DNA from: Desulfovibrio sp.
GTDB taxonomy: Bacteria; Bacillota; Dethiobacteria; DTU022
Reading direction: 5' to 3'
Length of the DNA: 36,696 bases
Assembly (NCBI GenBank): GCA_020060545.1
Contig: JAGUZX010000055.1
Span: forward strand, 1 to 36,696
Below, piece after piece: positions 8,016-16,868 of the stretch. The notes under the pieces are model-generated. The model ran no database searches and was not told the origin of the DNA. It worked only from the letters and a program-made list of their open reading frames with translations. A program made the translations under genes and the position numbers. Numbering within the stretch: position 1 is the stretch's first letter; each line of letters starts with the position of its first letter.

Positions 8016-9380
8016 ATGCCAGGAGCACAAGCGTTAAAAAAACGGGGGAAGAAACTTTTGCCGTATCTTTTCTCTTCGGCGGTCATCGTGTTTTTTTTCT
8101 ACCTTCTTTACCGGCAGCGCCGGGCTTTGCCCGGACAGAAGAAGCACTTGGTCACGTACCTGATCGCTTTCGGCGCGATTTTCCTCACGCTTTCCATGGT
8201 CCGCTACCCCAAGGAAGCGTTTGACGCCGCGGTCGCCGGCCTGGAGGTCTGGTGGCGGATCGTCTTCCCGGCCTTGCTCCCCTTTTTCGTCTTCGCCCAG
8301 ATCCTGATCGGCCTCGGGGTGGTGCACATGATGGGCGTTTTCCTGGAACCGGTGATGCGTCCGGTGTTCAATGTTCCCGGGACCGGTTCTTTCGTCATGG
8401 CGATGGGGCTGGCCTCGGGCTTCCCCATCGGCGCGGTCCTGACCGCCGAACTGCGGACCCGGGGCTTATGCAACCGGGTGGAGGCCGAAAGGCTGCTCAG
8501 CTTTACCAATACGGCGGACCCGTTATTTATGTTCGGAGCGGTCGCCGTCGGGATGCTCGGCTACCAGCAGGCCGGCCTCGCCATCGCCGTAGCCCACTAC
8601 CTTTCCAGCCTCTCCCTGGGGCTGGTGCTCCGGTTTTACCGCCGGAAAGAGCCGGCTTCCGGGGAACCGGCGGGACGGCGGGGCAGGATTATCGCGCGGG
8701 CCCTAGGCGCCCTGGTCGAAGCGCGTGCTAAAGACGGCCGGCCCCTGGGGCAGATCATGGGGGACGCGATCCGGAAATCCGTCGATACGCTTTTTCTGAT
8801 CGGCGGCTTTATTATTCTTTTTTCGGTGATCATCCGCATCTTGGACCTGGTTGGCCTGGTCGGTTTCCTGGGGCGGGGGCTGGCGCCCGTTTTGACTGCC
8901 GCCGGCCTGGATCCGGCGCTCTCCCCGGCCCTGGTCAGCGGCATTTTCGAGATCGACCTGGGCTGCCAGGCGGCGGCCTCCCTCGGCGGTGTCACCTACG
9001 CTGAAAAAATAATCGCGGTGGGGATGATTATCGCCTGGAGCGGCCTTTCCGTGCATGCCCAGGTGGCCAGCATCATCTCCAGGTCGGATATCCGGATTAC
9101 CCCGTACCTCTTCGCCCGGCTGCTTCACGCTGTTCTGGCGGGCGCTTGCACGGCCCTGCTGCTGGGCCCGGGCGCCCCGCTGTTCAGCCGCCTGGCGGCG
9201 CCCGTTTTCCTCTACACGGTCCCGTCAGGGCAGTTTTCTTTCTGGTGGGCCCGGACGGTGTTCATGCTCAACCAGCTCTTGATTTTTACGGGGACGCTCC
9301 TGGCGGCGGCGGCGGTAATCTACCTGGCGCGCCTGGTCCGGTTCGCCTTTTTCTACAGCCGGCCGCAATATCTTAAATAA
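8016..9380 (+). CDS. ylbJ: sporulation integral membrane protein YlbJ
   Basis: This is a polytopic membrane protein of about 454 residues with two Gate-type halves, the first marked by FPALLPFFVFAQ and MGLASGFPIGA, the second by the IFEIDLG segment. These match YlbJ, required for efficient sporulation in B. subtilis and made in the mother cell. In many Firmicutes the order is rsmD-coaD-ylbJ; here rsmD lies immediately downstream but in the opposite direction and coaD is missing. The ATG at 8016 has no ribosome site and a TATAAT lies only a few bases before it. TTG 8058, behind GGGGG, is a serious alternative start that would remove 14 basic residues. Confidence 0.92.
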   Translation: MPGAQALKKRGKKLLPYLFSSAVIVFFFYLLYRQRRALPGQKKHLVTYLIAFGAIFLTLSMVRYPKEAFDAAVAGLEVWWRIVFPALLPFFVFAQILIGLGVVHMMGVFLEPVMRPVFNVPGTGSFVMAMGLASGFPIGAVLTAELRTRGLCNRVEAERLLSFTNTADPLFMFGAVAVGMLGYQQAGLAIAVAHYLSSLSLGLVLRFYRRKEPASGEPAGRRGRIIARALGALVEARAKDGRPLGQIMGDAIRKSVDTLFLIGGFIILFSVIIRILDLVGLVGFLGRGLAPVLTAAGLDPALSPALVSGIFEIDLGCQAAASLGGVTYAEKIIAVGMIIAWSGLSVHAQVASIISRSDIRITPYLFARLLHAVLAGACTALLLGPGAPLFSRLAAPVFLYTVPSGQFSFWWARTVFMLNQLLIFTGTLLAAAAVIYLARLVRFAFFYSRPQYLK

Positions 9381-9400
9381 TCCATCCAAGCGGAAAAGAA

Positions 9401-9420
9401 CTCCGGTAATCATACCGGAG
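9401..9420 (-). terminator. Rho-independent terminator of rsmD
   Basis: CTCCGGTA pairs perfectly with TACCGGAG across an ATCA loop. On the minus strand the stem is followed by TTCTTTTCC. The stem overlaps the last codons and stop of rsmD. The stretch between the convergent rsmD and ylbJ is only 29 bases. Confidence 0.65.
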
Positions 9421-9973
9421 ACGCCAGGCTCCCGTGCGCAATGAACGTCAGGAAGGTGTCGCCATATTTTTTTTGTTTCGCGTCCGGGTAAGCTTCGGCC
9501 CAGAAGCGGTTCCGGGACGAATGCTCCACCACCACCAGGCCGCCGGCCTTCAGCAGGGCGCCGCGGCCGACCGTTTCCAGGACAGCCGGGATGTCGTCGC
9601 TGCTGTAAGGGGGATCCAGGAACACAAAATCCGCCTGAAACCGCTCCCGGCACAGGAGAGACAGGGCCTGCCGCACCTCCAGCCTGAGCAAGCGCGCTTT
9701 ATCCGCCAGCCCCGTCTTGACCAGGTTTGCTTTAATGACCGCCAGGTGCGCGCCGTTGTTTTCCACGAAGATGCAGCTTTCCGCTCCCCGGCTCAAGGCC
9801 TCGATGCCGACCGCCCCGCTTCCCGCAAACAGATCCAGCACCGCCGCCCCGGTTACGCGGCCGCCAAGCACGCTGAAGAGAGCTTCCCTGACCCGATCCG
9901 CCGTCGGCCTCACGCCGCGGCCCCGGGGAGCTTTTAATGGAACACCCCCGGCCCGGCCGGCAATCACCCGCAT
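9410..9973 (-). CDS. rsmD: 16S rRNA (guanine966-N2)-methyltransferase RsmD
   Basis: This SAM-dependent methyltransferase modifies G966 of 16S rRNA. The 187-residue protein has the SAM-binding LFAGSGAVG motif at 48-56 and the catalytic DPPY at 120-123. The N-terminal RVIAGRAGG and RPTADRVREALF segments are characteristic. The start at ATG 9973 has GGGAGG eight bases upstream; the in-frame GTG at 9982 lies within that site. It converges with ylbJ. Confidence 0.95.
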   Translation of the reverse strand: MRVIAGRAGGVPLKAPRGRGVRPTADRVREALFSVLGGRVTGAAVLDLFAGSGAVGIEALSRGAESCIFVENNGAHLAVIKANLVKTGLADKARLLRLEVRQALSLLCRERFQADFVFLDPPYSSDDIPAVLETVGRGALLKAGGLVVVEHSSRNRFWAEAYPDAKQKKYGDTFLTFIAHGSLASPV

Positions 9974-10265
9974 CAGCCTCACCTCCCGCGGTTTTCTTGA
10001 TTTTAACAGGGAGGCGATCCAAAAGCAAACTTTATATTCCCGGCGGTAAACTGCGCCCTTAAAATGGTTAAGAATAGCTCCCGGCGTGAATAGAAAGGTT
10101 CTCCGCGCCGGCTTCGTAAACCGTTTTGCCTTTCACAAGCTTTTTTAAAAAGGATTTATACGACCAGCCAAGAAGTATTCTGTACTATTGGGCGGTTGTT
10201 TTGCGCTTCCGGGGGTTTGGGATCCAACGAGGGTCAAATAAGGCAGGAAGAAGGAGGTTTGGAGG
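9974..10265. other. intergenic region between rsmD and the M20 peptidase
   Basis: These 292 bases hold divergent upstream regions. Only the AAGGAGG ribosome site at 10251-10257, which sets the peptidase start, is clear. No convincing promoter or structured RNA was recognised. Confidence 0.5.
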
Positions 10266-11798
10266 GTGGCTATCTTTAAAGCGGGAGCAGCCGCGGCGGC
10301 GGCGCTGATTGTGCTGGTAGTCCTTTTCCGGGCGCTCACATTCAAGTCCAAAAGATATCCCGCCGAACGGGCGGCTTTGGATGGTATCGATTTTACCGGG
10401 GCCGCCGGGCGCCTGGCAGGGGCGATCAAGTTTAAAACGATCAGCGATCCGGAACACCCGGCCTTCAGCTCAGGCGAGTTTCTCCGCCTTGCCGCTTATC
10501 TGGAAACGTCCTATCCCCTGGTGCACGCGAACCTGGAAAAAGAGAGCGTCGGCGAGTACAGCGTTTTATACCGCTGGAAAGGGAGCAATGAAGAGGCGCA
10601 GCCCGTGCTCTTTTCCGCCCACCTGGACGTGGTTGCGGTGGAGGAGGGGACGGAGCGGGACTGGCTTCACCCGCCTTTCGGCGGCGACCTGGCTGACGGT
10701 TACGTTTGGGGACGGGGCGCCATGGACATGAAGTTCCAGGTGATCGCCCTCCTGGAGGCCGCGGAGCATCTCTTGCGTGAAGGCTACCGCCCCGCACGGG
10801 ATATCTACCTGGCCTTCGGCCATGATGAAGAGATCGGCGGCGGGGAGGGGGCCCGGCGCATCGCCGAACTGCTCCGGTCCAGGGGTGTCAAGCCGGCTTA
10901 TGTCCTGGATGAAGGAGGCAGCGTTACCGAGGGGGTTGTGGCCGGGGTTTCTTCCCCCGTGGCGGTTGTGGGCATCGGCGAGAAAGGTTTCGCCAGCATC
11001 CGCCTGACTGCCGAAAGCGAGGGGGGACATTCTTCGATGCCGCCGCGGCATACCGCGGCAGGGATGATCGGCCGGGCCGTGGCCGCCCTGGAGAAGCACC
11101 CGCGTCCGGCCCGGCTCAGCGGCCACGTGCGCCTGATGCTTTCGTTTATCGGGCCGGAAATGAGCTTCGCCTTCCGCCTGATCCTGGCCAACCTGTGGCT
11201 TTTTGCCCCTCTTTTTAAAGCGGTTTTTACCTCTTTTCCGGCGGGTAACGCGATCCTGCGCACCACCACCGCCGTAACCATGCTCGAGGGAGGGACCGCC
11301 CCCAACGTCCTGCCGCAGAAAGCTTCCGCCGTGGTCAATTTCCGCATCGCGCCGGGTGAAACAGGCGCGGTGCTGCTGGCGCACGTAAAAAAGGTGATCC
11401 GCAATGACAAGATTAAAATCGAGATGATGCAGCTAAGCGAACCCTCCCGGATCTCCCCCGTGGACAGCGCGGCCTTTAAGCTGATCGAAAATGTTATTTA
11501 CAGCGTTTTTCCGGCGGCGGTTGTCGCGCCCTACGTCGTGATCGCCGCCACCGACGCGGTCAAGTATGAGCCGGTTTGCGGCAACATCTACCGGTTCTCC
11601 CCGTTCCAGATCGCCGCCGCGGACCTGGAGCGGATCCACGGCACCAATGAACGGATTTCGTTTGAAAATATCGGGCGCAGCATCGCTTTTTTCATCAAAC
11701 TGTTTAAAAGTTCATTTCGGTGCCAGGCACCAAATGAACTTTTTCTGACAAGGAGGGCTACGGTAAATGCAGGACTCCCCCGAATTAAAAATCGGTAA
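10266..11798 (+). CDS. membrane-anchored M20 family metallopeptidase (carboxypeptidase S/PM20D1-like)
   Basis: This is a 510-residue M20 di-zinc peptidase. Residues 7-23 form an N-terminal membrane helix. Metal and catalytic positions are visible: H119 and D121 in SAHLDVV, D154 in GRGAMDMK, E188/E189 in HDEEIGG, a GGHSSMPP motif in the dimer-domain region, and H458 in IHGTNE. This sub-group includes yeast carboxypeptidase S and PM20D1, which act on dipeptides or N-acyl amino acids. GTG 10266 has GGAGG eight bases upstream. The catalytic domain should end near residue 480. Residues from about 481 on are encoded by a palindromic repeat and then the start of the next gene, which it overlaps by 32 bases. 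A function with the following transporter is likely. Confidence 0.93.
   Translation: MAIFKAGAAAAAALIVLVVLFRALTFKSKRYPAERAALDGIDFTGAAGRLAGAIKFKTISDPEHPAFSSGEFLRLAAYLETSYPLVHANLEKESVGEYSVLYRWKGSNEEAQPVLFSAHLDVVAVEEGTERDWLHPPFGGDLADGYVWGRGAMDMKFQVIALLEAAEHLLREGYRPARDIYLAFGHDEEIGGGEGARRIAELLRSRGVKPAYVLDEGGSVTEGVVAGVSSPVAVVGIGEKGFASIRLTAESEGGHSSMPPRHTAAGMIGRAVAALEKHPRPARLSGHVRLMLSFIGPEMSFAFRLILANLWLFAPLFKAVFTSFPAGNAILRTTTAVTMLEGGTAPNVLPQKASAVVNFRIAPGETGAVLLAHVKKVIRNDKIKIEMMQLSEPSRISPVDSAAFKLIENVIYSVFPAAVVAPYVVIAATDAVKYEPVCGNIYRFSPFQIAAADLERIHGTNERISFENIGRSIAFFIKLFKSSFRCQAPNELFLTRRATVNAGLPRIKNR
11706..11744. repeat. long palindrome with GGTGCC/GGCACC core
   Basis: AAAAGTTCATTT (11706-11717) pairs with AAATGAACTTTT (11732-11743) and GGTGCC pairs with GGCACC, giving 18 bp with one bulged C and a single central A. 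A T-run follows. The structure resembles a terminator but lies inside the 3' end of the M20 reading frame and just before the yfcC ribosome site. A degenerate copy of the core (TGCCTGGCA) lies at 35676-35684. Confidence 0.85.
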
Positions 11799-13245
11799 AC
11801 GGGCGTTTATCACCACCGCGGGCATTACCTTCAGTCTGATGGTTTTGTCCGGCATCCTGACCCGGATTATCCCTTCCGGCAGTTATGAGCGGCTGACGAC
11901 AGGCGCCGGCACCGCAATCGTGCCCGGTTCATTCACTTATACCGAGAAAGTGTTCCTGCCGGTCTACAAATGGTTTACCGCTCCGATCGAAGTTCTTTTC
12001 TCCGCGAGCGGCCCGATCGTCATCGTCCTGACCCTTTTAATTATCTTCATCGGGGGCGGCTATGCCATCCTGAACCGGGTCGGCGTCTTTGAAAATATCA
12101 TTGCCAAAATCGTGGGCCGCTTCGGCGGCAAGAGGTACCTCCTGGTCGGCGCGGTATCCCTGGTTTTCATGTTTTTCGGGTCTTTTCTCGGCATGTTCGA
12201 GGAGATTGTGCCCCTGGTCCCGCTTGTCGTGATCCTTTCCTACACCATGGGCTGGGATGCGCTGCTGGGCCTCGGAATGAGCCTTCTGGCGATCTGTTTC
12301 GGCTTTTCCGTCGCCGTATCCAACCCTTATTCGGTCGGCGTGGCCCAGGGCCTGGCCGGGCTGCCCGTGTTTTCCGGGCTGCCGTTCCGGGCCGCCGTTT
12401 TTATCTTCCTTTACGCGGTGCTCTGTCTATTCCTGGTGGCGTATGCCAGGCGCATTGAGCGCAATCCCCGCCGATCGCCCGTTTACGAAGAAGACAGGGC
12501 GATGCAGTCCAAGTATAGTCGAACGGTTTCACCCGCCGGCAGCCCCGGTAAAACGGCGCCGGGCTCAGGAAAAGGGGGGAAAGCGGTAGAGAAGGCTACC
12601 GCCTGGTTCCTCGCCTGTGTCGGCGCCATCCTGGCCGTGATCATCACCGCCTCCCTCTACCGGCCGTTTTCCGACTTCTCCATGCCCGCCATCGCCCTGA
12701 TTTACCTGGCGGCCGGTATCGGCGCCGGCTTCCGGGGCGGCCTTTCGCGCCAGGAGATCGGCTCTACTTTTGCCCGGGGTGTGGCCGGGATCGCCCCCGG
12801 GATCGCCCTCATCCTCATGGCGATGAGCGTTTCGTTTATCATCAGCCAGGGCGGGGTCATGGACACCGTGGTTTACCGGGCTTCCGGCATGATTTCCGGG
12901 GAGACTCCTTACCTGTCCGCGTACGTTATTTACGGGCTCGTACTGATGATGAATTTCTTCATCGGCTCCGCTTCGGCCAAGGCGGCGCTGCTGATCCCGA
13001 TCATCACCCCTCTGGCCGACCTCGTCGGGCTGACCAGGCAGACTATGGTCCTGGCTTACTGTTTCGGAGACGGTTTCTCCAACGTGTTATATCCCACCAA
13101 CGCGATTTTGTTGATCTCCCTGGGCCTTACCACTGTCAGCTATGTGAAGTGGGTCAAGTGGATCTTCGCCCTGCAGCTGATCGTTCTGGCCGTCACCGGC
13201 CTCTTTCTCGCCGCGGCGGTTTTGATCGGGTACGGCCCTTTCTGA
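11767..13245 (+). CDS. YfcC family transporter (DcuC/AbgT-like)
   Basis: This is a 492-residue membrane protein with about 12 helices in two halves joined by a charged, low-complexity linker near 235-275. Segments such as RIIPSGSY, FGSFLGMFEE, SNPYSVGVAQ and NFFIGSASAKA match the YfcC group of the ion-transporter superfamily. Its members are annotated as carboxylate, amino-acid or short-peptide carriers. AAGGAGGG stands before the ATG. The overlap with the M20 peptidase recalls E. coli AbgB/AbgT, where the carrier imports a conjugate that the peptidase cleaves. Here the peptidase appears membrane-anchored. The substrate is unknown. Confidence 0.88.
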   Translation: MQDSPELKIGKRAFITTAGITFSLMVLSGILTRIIPSGSYERLTTGAGTAIVPGSFTYTEKVFLPVYKWFTAPIEVLFSASGPIVIVLTLLIIFIGGGYAILNRVGVFENIIAKIVGRFGGKRYLLVGAVSLVFMFFGSFLGMFEEIVPLVPLVVILSYTMGWDALLGLGMSLLAICFGFSVAVSNPYSVGVAQGLAGLPVFSGLPFRAAVFIFLYAVLCLFLVAYARRIERNPRRSPVYEEDRAMQSKYSRTVSPAGSPGKTAPGSGKGGKAVEKATAWFLACVGAILAVIITASLYRPFSDFSMPAIALIYLAAGIGAGFRGGLSRQEIGSTFARGVAGIAPGIALILMAMSVSFIISQGGVMDTVVYRASGMISGETPYLSAYVIYGLVLMMNFFIGSASAKAALLIPIITPLADLVGLTRQTMVLAYCFGDGFSNVLYPTNAILLISLGLTTVSYVKWVKWIFALQLIVLAVTGLFLAAAVLIGYGPF

Positions 13246-13724
13246 TAAATAACGGCGGTTTGCAAAATCCCGGCGCCATGCCGGGCCTGGAACGGTTTTA
13301 ACCTCTTTTGGGATAAGGAAAAACTAGGCAAGGGGAACCGGACCCGTTGCAAGGAAATATTTCGCAAAAAATTGGCAAAACCCGGGGGAAAAAGAAGGAA
13401 TTTGTAAGCGAATGGCGAAACAGGCAAGTACTTATCGCCGGCTGTGCCGGGCCGTAAAACTGCAGATTTAATTAATCTTGCGGCCGGGGTCCGCCTGTTC
13501 GCCGGATCAAACATAAATATAAACTTTTCATTTAGATGCGCCGCCCAGTTTTTTAGTTTGTAACAACAAATGTATTCAGTTTTAAATAACTCTATCTTGC
13601 CGGTTGCTGGAGGTAGGGTTTTTTCTTTAGAGGAAGGAGGGCTAAGTTGTGATGCGGGAATAAGGTGCGTTTGTTCACTGGCGATCCCCGGTCGATCAAG
13701 AAACCGGTATGCGGAGGTGCAGAG
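13246..13724. other. 479-base intergenic region before the NHL protein
   Basis: There is no credible gene here. A CCCGGC/GCCGGG hairpin without a T-run (13269-13285) follows yfcC. An A+T-rich patch at 13500-13600 with TTGTAA and TTAAAT could hold a promoter but the boxes are poor. CCGGT/ACCGG near 13690-13706 can form a small hairpin just before the GGAGGTG ribosome site. No known riboswitch class was recognised. Confidence 0.5.
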
Positions 13725-16655
13725 ATGAAAAGAGCGGTTTTGGCGGGAGCGCTTCTGACTCTCCTTGCCTTGGTCTACGGCATCACGGCGGAGACCGGTG
13801 AGCCGGCCATTTACGATTTTGCGGCACACCCGTACGCTTTTAATTCTGAAAATGGAAACACAACCTTCAGCTATACCCTTTCCAGGGCGGGTGAAGGGAG
13901 GATCACCCTGGAGATCCTCGATCCGGACGGCACGGTCGTCCGGACCATCGCTGCCGGATTGCAGGAAAGCGGAACCCACACCGTCTGTTGGGACGGCCGG
14001 GATGACGGCGGGGCGCCGCTCCCGGAAGGGCTTTACGAGGCGGTGCTAACGGCCGTTCCCGCCGGAGAAAACGGATATCAACTTGAACTGGTATGGGGAG
14101 GCCCCTTCGACGGCCAGTTTGATTGTCCAGTAGGCATCGCGGTGGACGCCGCGCTCAACATCTACGTGGTTGATCGCAATAACCACCGGATCCAGAAATT
14201 CGATCCGGGCGGGAACTTCCTGGCGAAATGGGGCGGTTACGGCGGCAGGGAGGGGAGGTTCATTGAACCGTATGCTGTCGCGGTGGACGCCGCGGGCAAC
14301 ACCTACGTCACTGAACATGATACCCACCGCATCCAGAAGTTTGCTCCTGACGGGACTTTTATCACCTGGTGGGGCGGTTACGGAAGCGAAGCAGGGCAGT
14401 TGAAATTTCCAGCCGGCATCGCGGTGGGCCCTTGCGGGAGCGTTTTCGTTGCCGACACTCTCAATCACCGGATCCAAAAGTTCAGCCCTGACGGAAACTT
14501 CCTGGGCGTCATCGGCGGCCACGGTACCGGCAGCGGGCAGTTTAGAAGCCCGTCCGGCATCGTGGTGGATATAGACGGCTACCTTTACGTGGCGGACCGG
14601 GATAACCACCGCATCCAGAAGTTCGATTCCAGCGGGAGATATATAACCAGGTGGGGTAGTGAGGGCACCGGTGACTTACGGTTCAAATACCCGTTTGCCG
14701 TCGCCTTGGACGGCCTGGGCCATATTTATATCGCTGACCGGGTTAATCACCGCATTGTGTATTACAGCACCAGCGGTATCTACAAGGGCAAATGGGGCGG
14801 TTTGGGCAGCGGCAACGGCGAGTTCAATTATCCCAGCGGTGTTGCGGTGGGCGCCTCGGGCCATATTTACGTGTCAGATTCCGACAACCACCGCATTCAA
14901 GTATTTACCCCCGGCGGAAGCTATCTGGGCCAGTGGGGCAGCCATTATAATCGAAAAGGGCACGGCCAGCTAAGCTTGCCGTTCGATGTCGCGCTCGATG
15001 CCGGCGGAAATATCTTTGTAGCCGACCACGACAACTGCTGTATTCAGAAGTTCGGCCCCGACGGCGCCCTTATTCTGAAATGGGGCAGTTACGGGTCGCA
15101 GGATGGGCAGTTCAGTTATCCCCGCGCCATCGCCGCGGACGGCGCCGGTAATGTTTACGTGGCCGACAGCGTCAATCACCGCATCCAGAAGTTTAACTCC
15201 GAGGGCGTCTTTTTGCTTAAATGGGGCGGTCCCGGCACCAAGGACGGGAGTTTCAATAGCCCGCGCGGGATTGCGGTGGACAGCGCGGGAAACGTGTATG
15301 TGACCGACTACGATAATCACCGCATCCAGAAGTTCAAACCCGACGGGACATTCATCACCAAATGGGGGAGCCGGGGCGCCGGGGACGGGCAATTCGAATT
15401 TCCGCTTCACATTGCGGCCGCTTCTTCCGGCTCCATCTACGTGGTTGATAGCAAAAATTTCCGGATCCAAAAATTCGGCCCGAACGGCACCTTCCAGGGC
15501 AAATGGGGGCAGCAGGGCGTTGAAAACGGACAATTTAGCATCCCGCGCGGTATCGCGGTGGATTTAGCCGGCCATGTATACGTGTCAGATTCTTACCGTA
15601 TTCAAAAGTTCGATGCAAACGGCCTTTTTTTAACCCGCTGGGGTGATTTTGGCGGCGGGGAAGGGGATTTCCGCAGTCCGTTTGGCCTGGCGGTGGACAG
15701 GGAGGGCTGTATCTTTATAGCCGATCCGAACAACCATCGCATTCAAAAATATAAACCCGCCAGGCAAGCGAGCAGCGCTGGCGCTGCTATCCTGGTCGAC
15801 AATACCGCTCCCTCGACCGCGGCAATAATTACCGGCACGGAGGGTGAAGCCGGCTGGTTTACATCGGCGGTAACCGTAACCTTGAGCGCTGAAGACGGTT
15901 TATCGGGAGTGGTGCGGACGGAGTACAGCTTTGACGCAGAGACCTGGGCCTGCTTCGGCGGCGCTTTGAGGCTGGAAGAAGACGGGGTTTACACGCTTTA
16001 CTATCGCAGCGTTGACGGTGCCGGCAACATCGAGGAGACAAGGAGAGAAACGATCAAGATTGATCGAACCGCTCCCAAAATCTCGATCATCGTGCCCGGG
16101 CAGGGAGCAATTTACCTGCTCAACGAGGCGGTCCGGGCGTCCTGGGTTGCAGACGGGGGGGTATCCGGCATCGCCCTCGATGCTGTTGCCGCCGCGCATG
16201 CCCCATACATTGATACGGCGACAGCAGGGGTAAACAACTTCGCCGTTACCGTCAAGGATAATGCCGGCAATACGGCAACCGCTGTCGTCAGCTACCGGGT
16301 CTGCTACCGCTTCGGCGGCCTCCTCCCGCCGTTAAGGAGCGACGGGGCCGGTGTCTTCCGGTTGCGGAGCGCCGTGCCGGTGAAGTTCCAGCTGCAGGAC
16401 GCCGCAGGGTCTGCGGTCGCCCGGGCGCAAGCAAGGCTCTACCTGGCCCCGCTTAACGGGAACGGCGTTCCCGGCGCCGAAATGGAGGCGGATGCCGCCG
16501 GCAGTGCGGCCGCCGGCAACCTCTTCCGCTACGATGCCGCCGGCAGCCAGTATATTTTTAACCTTAACACGCAGCACTTAACTGCAGGAACCTGGCGGCT
16601 GCGGATCGAGCTTGACGACGGAAGCGCATATTACGCCTTTTTGACGCTTCGCTAG
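13725..16655 (+). CDS. secreted NHL-repeat protein with Ig-like and PxKF-type domains
   Basis: The start at ATG 13725 has GGAGGTG upstream and gives 976 residues; an open frame from 13665 lacks a ribosome site. Residues 1-22 are a signal peptide (MKRAVLAGALL...). A FlgD-type Ig domain spans about 31-110. Then come twelve NHL repeats of about 47 residues (118-680), each with a WGG start and an NHRIQKF end, enough for two six-bladed propellers. Ig-like segments (about 690-855) carry DNTAPS and DRTAPK. The last 115 residues fit a PxKF-type domain with VPVKFQL and LRIELDDGS. Repeat 11 has lost the DNH before RIQKF. It is likely a cell-surface or secreted binding protein; the ligand is unknown. 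It appears to be a single-gene unit. Confidence 0.9.
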   Translation: MKRAVLAGALLTLLALVYGITAETGEPAIYDFAAHPYAFNSENGNTTFSYTLSRAGEGRITLEILDPDGTVVRTIAAGLQESGTHTVCWDGRDDGGAPLPEGLYEAVLTAVPAGENGYQLELVWGGPFDGQFDCPVGIAVDAALNIYVVDRNNHRIQKFDPGGNFLAKWGGYGGREGRFIEPYAVAVDAAGNTYVTEHDTHRIQKFAPDGTFITWWGGYGSEAGQLKFPAGIAVGPCGSVFVADTLNHRIQKFSPDGNFLGVIGGHGTGSGQFRSPSGIVVDIDGYLYVADRDNHRIQKFDSSGRYITRWGSEGTGDLRFKYPFAVALDGLGHIYIADRVNHRIVYYSTSGIYKGKWGGLGSGNGEFNYPSGVAVGASGHIYVSDSDNHRIQVFTPGGSYLGQWGSHYNRKGHGQLSLPFDVALDAGGNIFVADHDNCCIQKFGPDGALILKWGSYGSQDGQFSYPRAIAADGAGNVYVADSVNHRIQKFNSEGVFLLKWGGPGTKDGSFNSPRGIAVDSAGNVYVTDYDNHRIQKFKPDGTFITKWGSRGAGDGQFEFPLHIAAASSGSIYVVDSKNFRIQKFGPNGTFQGKWGQQGVENGQFSIPRGIAVDLAGHVYVSDSYRIQKFDANGLFLTRWGDFGGGEGDFRSPFGLAVDREGCIFIADPNNHRIQKYKPARQASSAGAAILVDNTAPSTAAIITGTEGEAGWFTSAVTVTLSAEDGLSGVVRTEYSFDAETWACFGGALRLEEDGVYTLYYRSVDGAGNIEETRRETIKIDRTAPKISIIVPGQGAIYLLNEAVRASWVADGGVSGIALDAVAAAHAPYIDTATAGVNNFAVTVKDNAGNTATAVVSYRVCYRFGGLLPPLRSDGAGVFRLRSAVPVKFQLQDAAGSAVARAQARLYLAPLNGNGVPGAEMEADAAGSAAAGNLFRYDAAGSQYIFNLNTQHLTAGTWRLRIELDDGSAYYAFLTLR
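14079..15765 (+). repeat. twelve ~141-bp coding repeats (NHL units)
   Basis: A unit of about 141 bp recurs twelve times within the NHL gene. The most conserved part is AACCACCGCATCCAGAAGTT and close variants. Units differ at many silent positions, so they are old protein repeats rather than recent tandem duplications. Confidence 0.85.
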
Positions 16656-16868
16656 CGCTGCCCGGGGGGAGGGGGGACAGGGTTATTCGCAATAGGTTGG
16701 GCGCGTGATAGGGGGGGGCGGAGTTATTGCCGGCTGACTTGGCCCAGGCTGGGATGATCGGTGCTACCCGGGAAAGATTGGCCGCAATCTTGCTCCGTCC
16801 CCGTTGTATAAAATGTGACAAAATTGCCCCGTCCCCACTGTCACATTGCCCCGTCCCCCCGGGGAAGG
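16656..16868. repeat. G-rich tract and CCCCGTCCCC repeats
   Basis: This 213-base gap holds no gene. Near 16664-16682 are two runs of six G and one of three, and a run of eight G follows at 16711-16718. TTGCCCCGTCCCC occurs at 16824-16836 and again at 16847-16859. TGTGACA (16814-16820) and TGTCACA (16839-16845) form an inverted repeat around the first copy. It looks like an accumulation of dispersed intergenic elements between the convergent NHL and GH3 genes. Confidence 0.6.

Noticed and set aside
13640-13724. A riboswitch before the NHL gene
   Set aside because: Only a 5-bp hairpin was found and the conserved cores of c-di-GMP and other classes I looked for were absent.
13140-13979. 279-codon minus-strand frame across the yfcC-NHL gap
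   Set aside because: It overlaps two well-supported genes, has no ribosome site and no family features; it is a chance frame in GC-rich DNA.
14079-15765. Regular ~141-bp repeats as a possible CRISPR or tandem-repeat array
   Set aside because: They are in-frame NHL protein repeats without identical repeat units or unrelated spacers.
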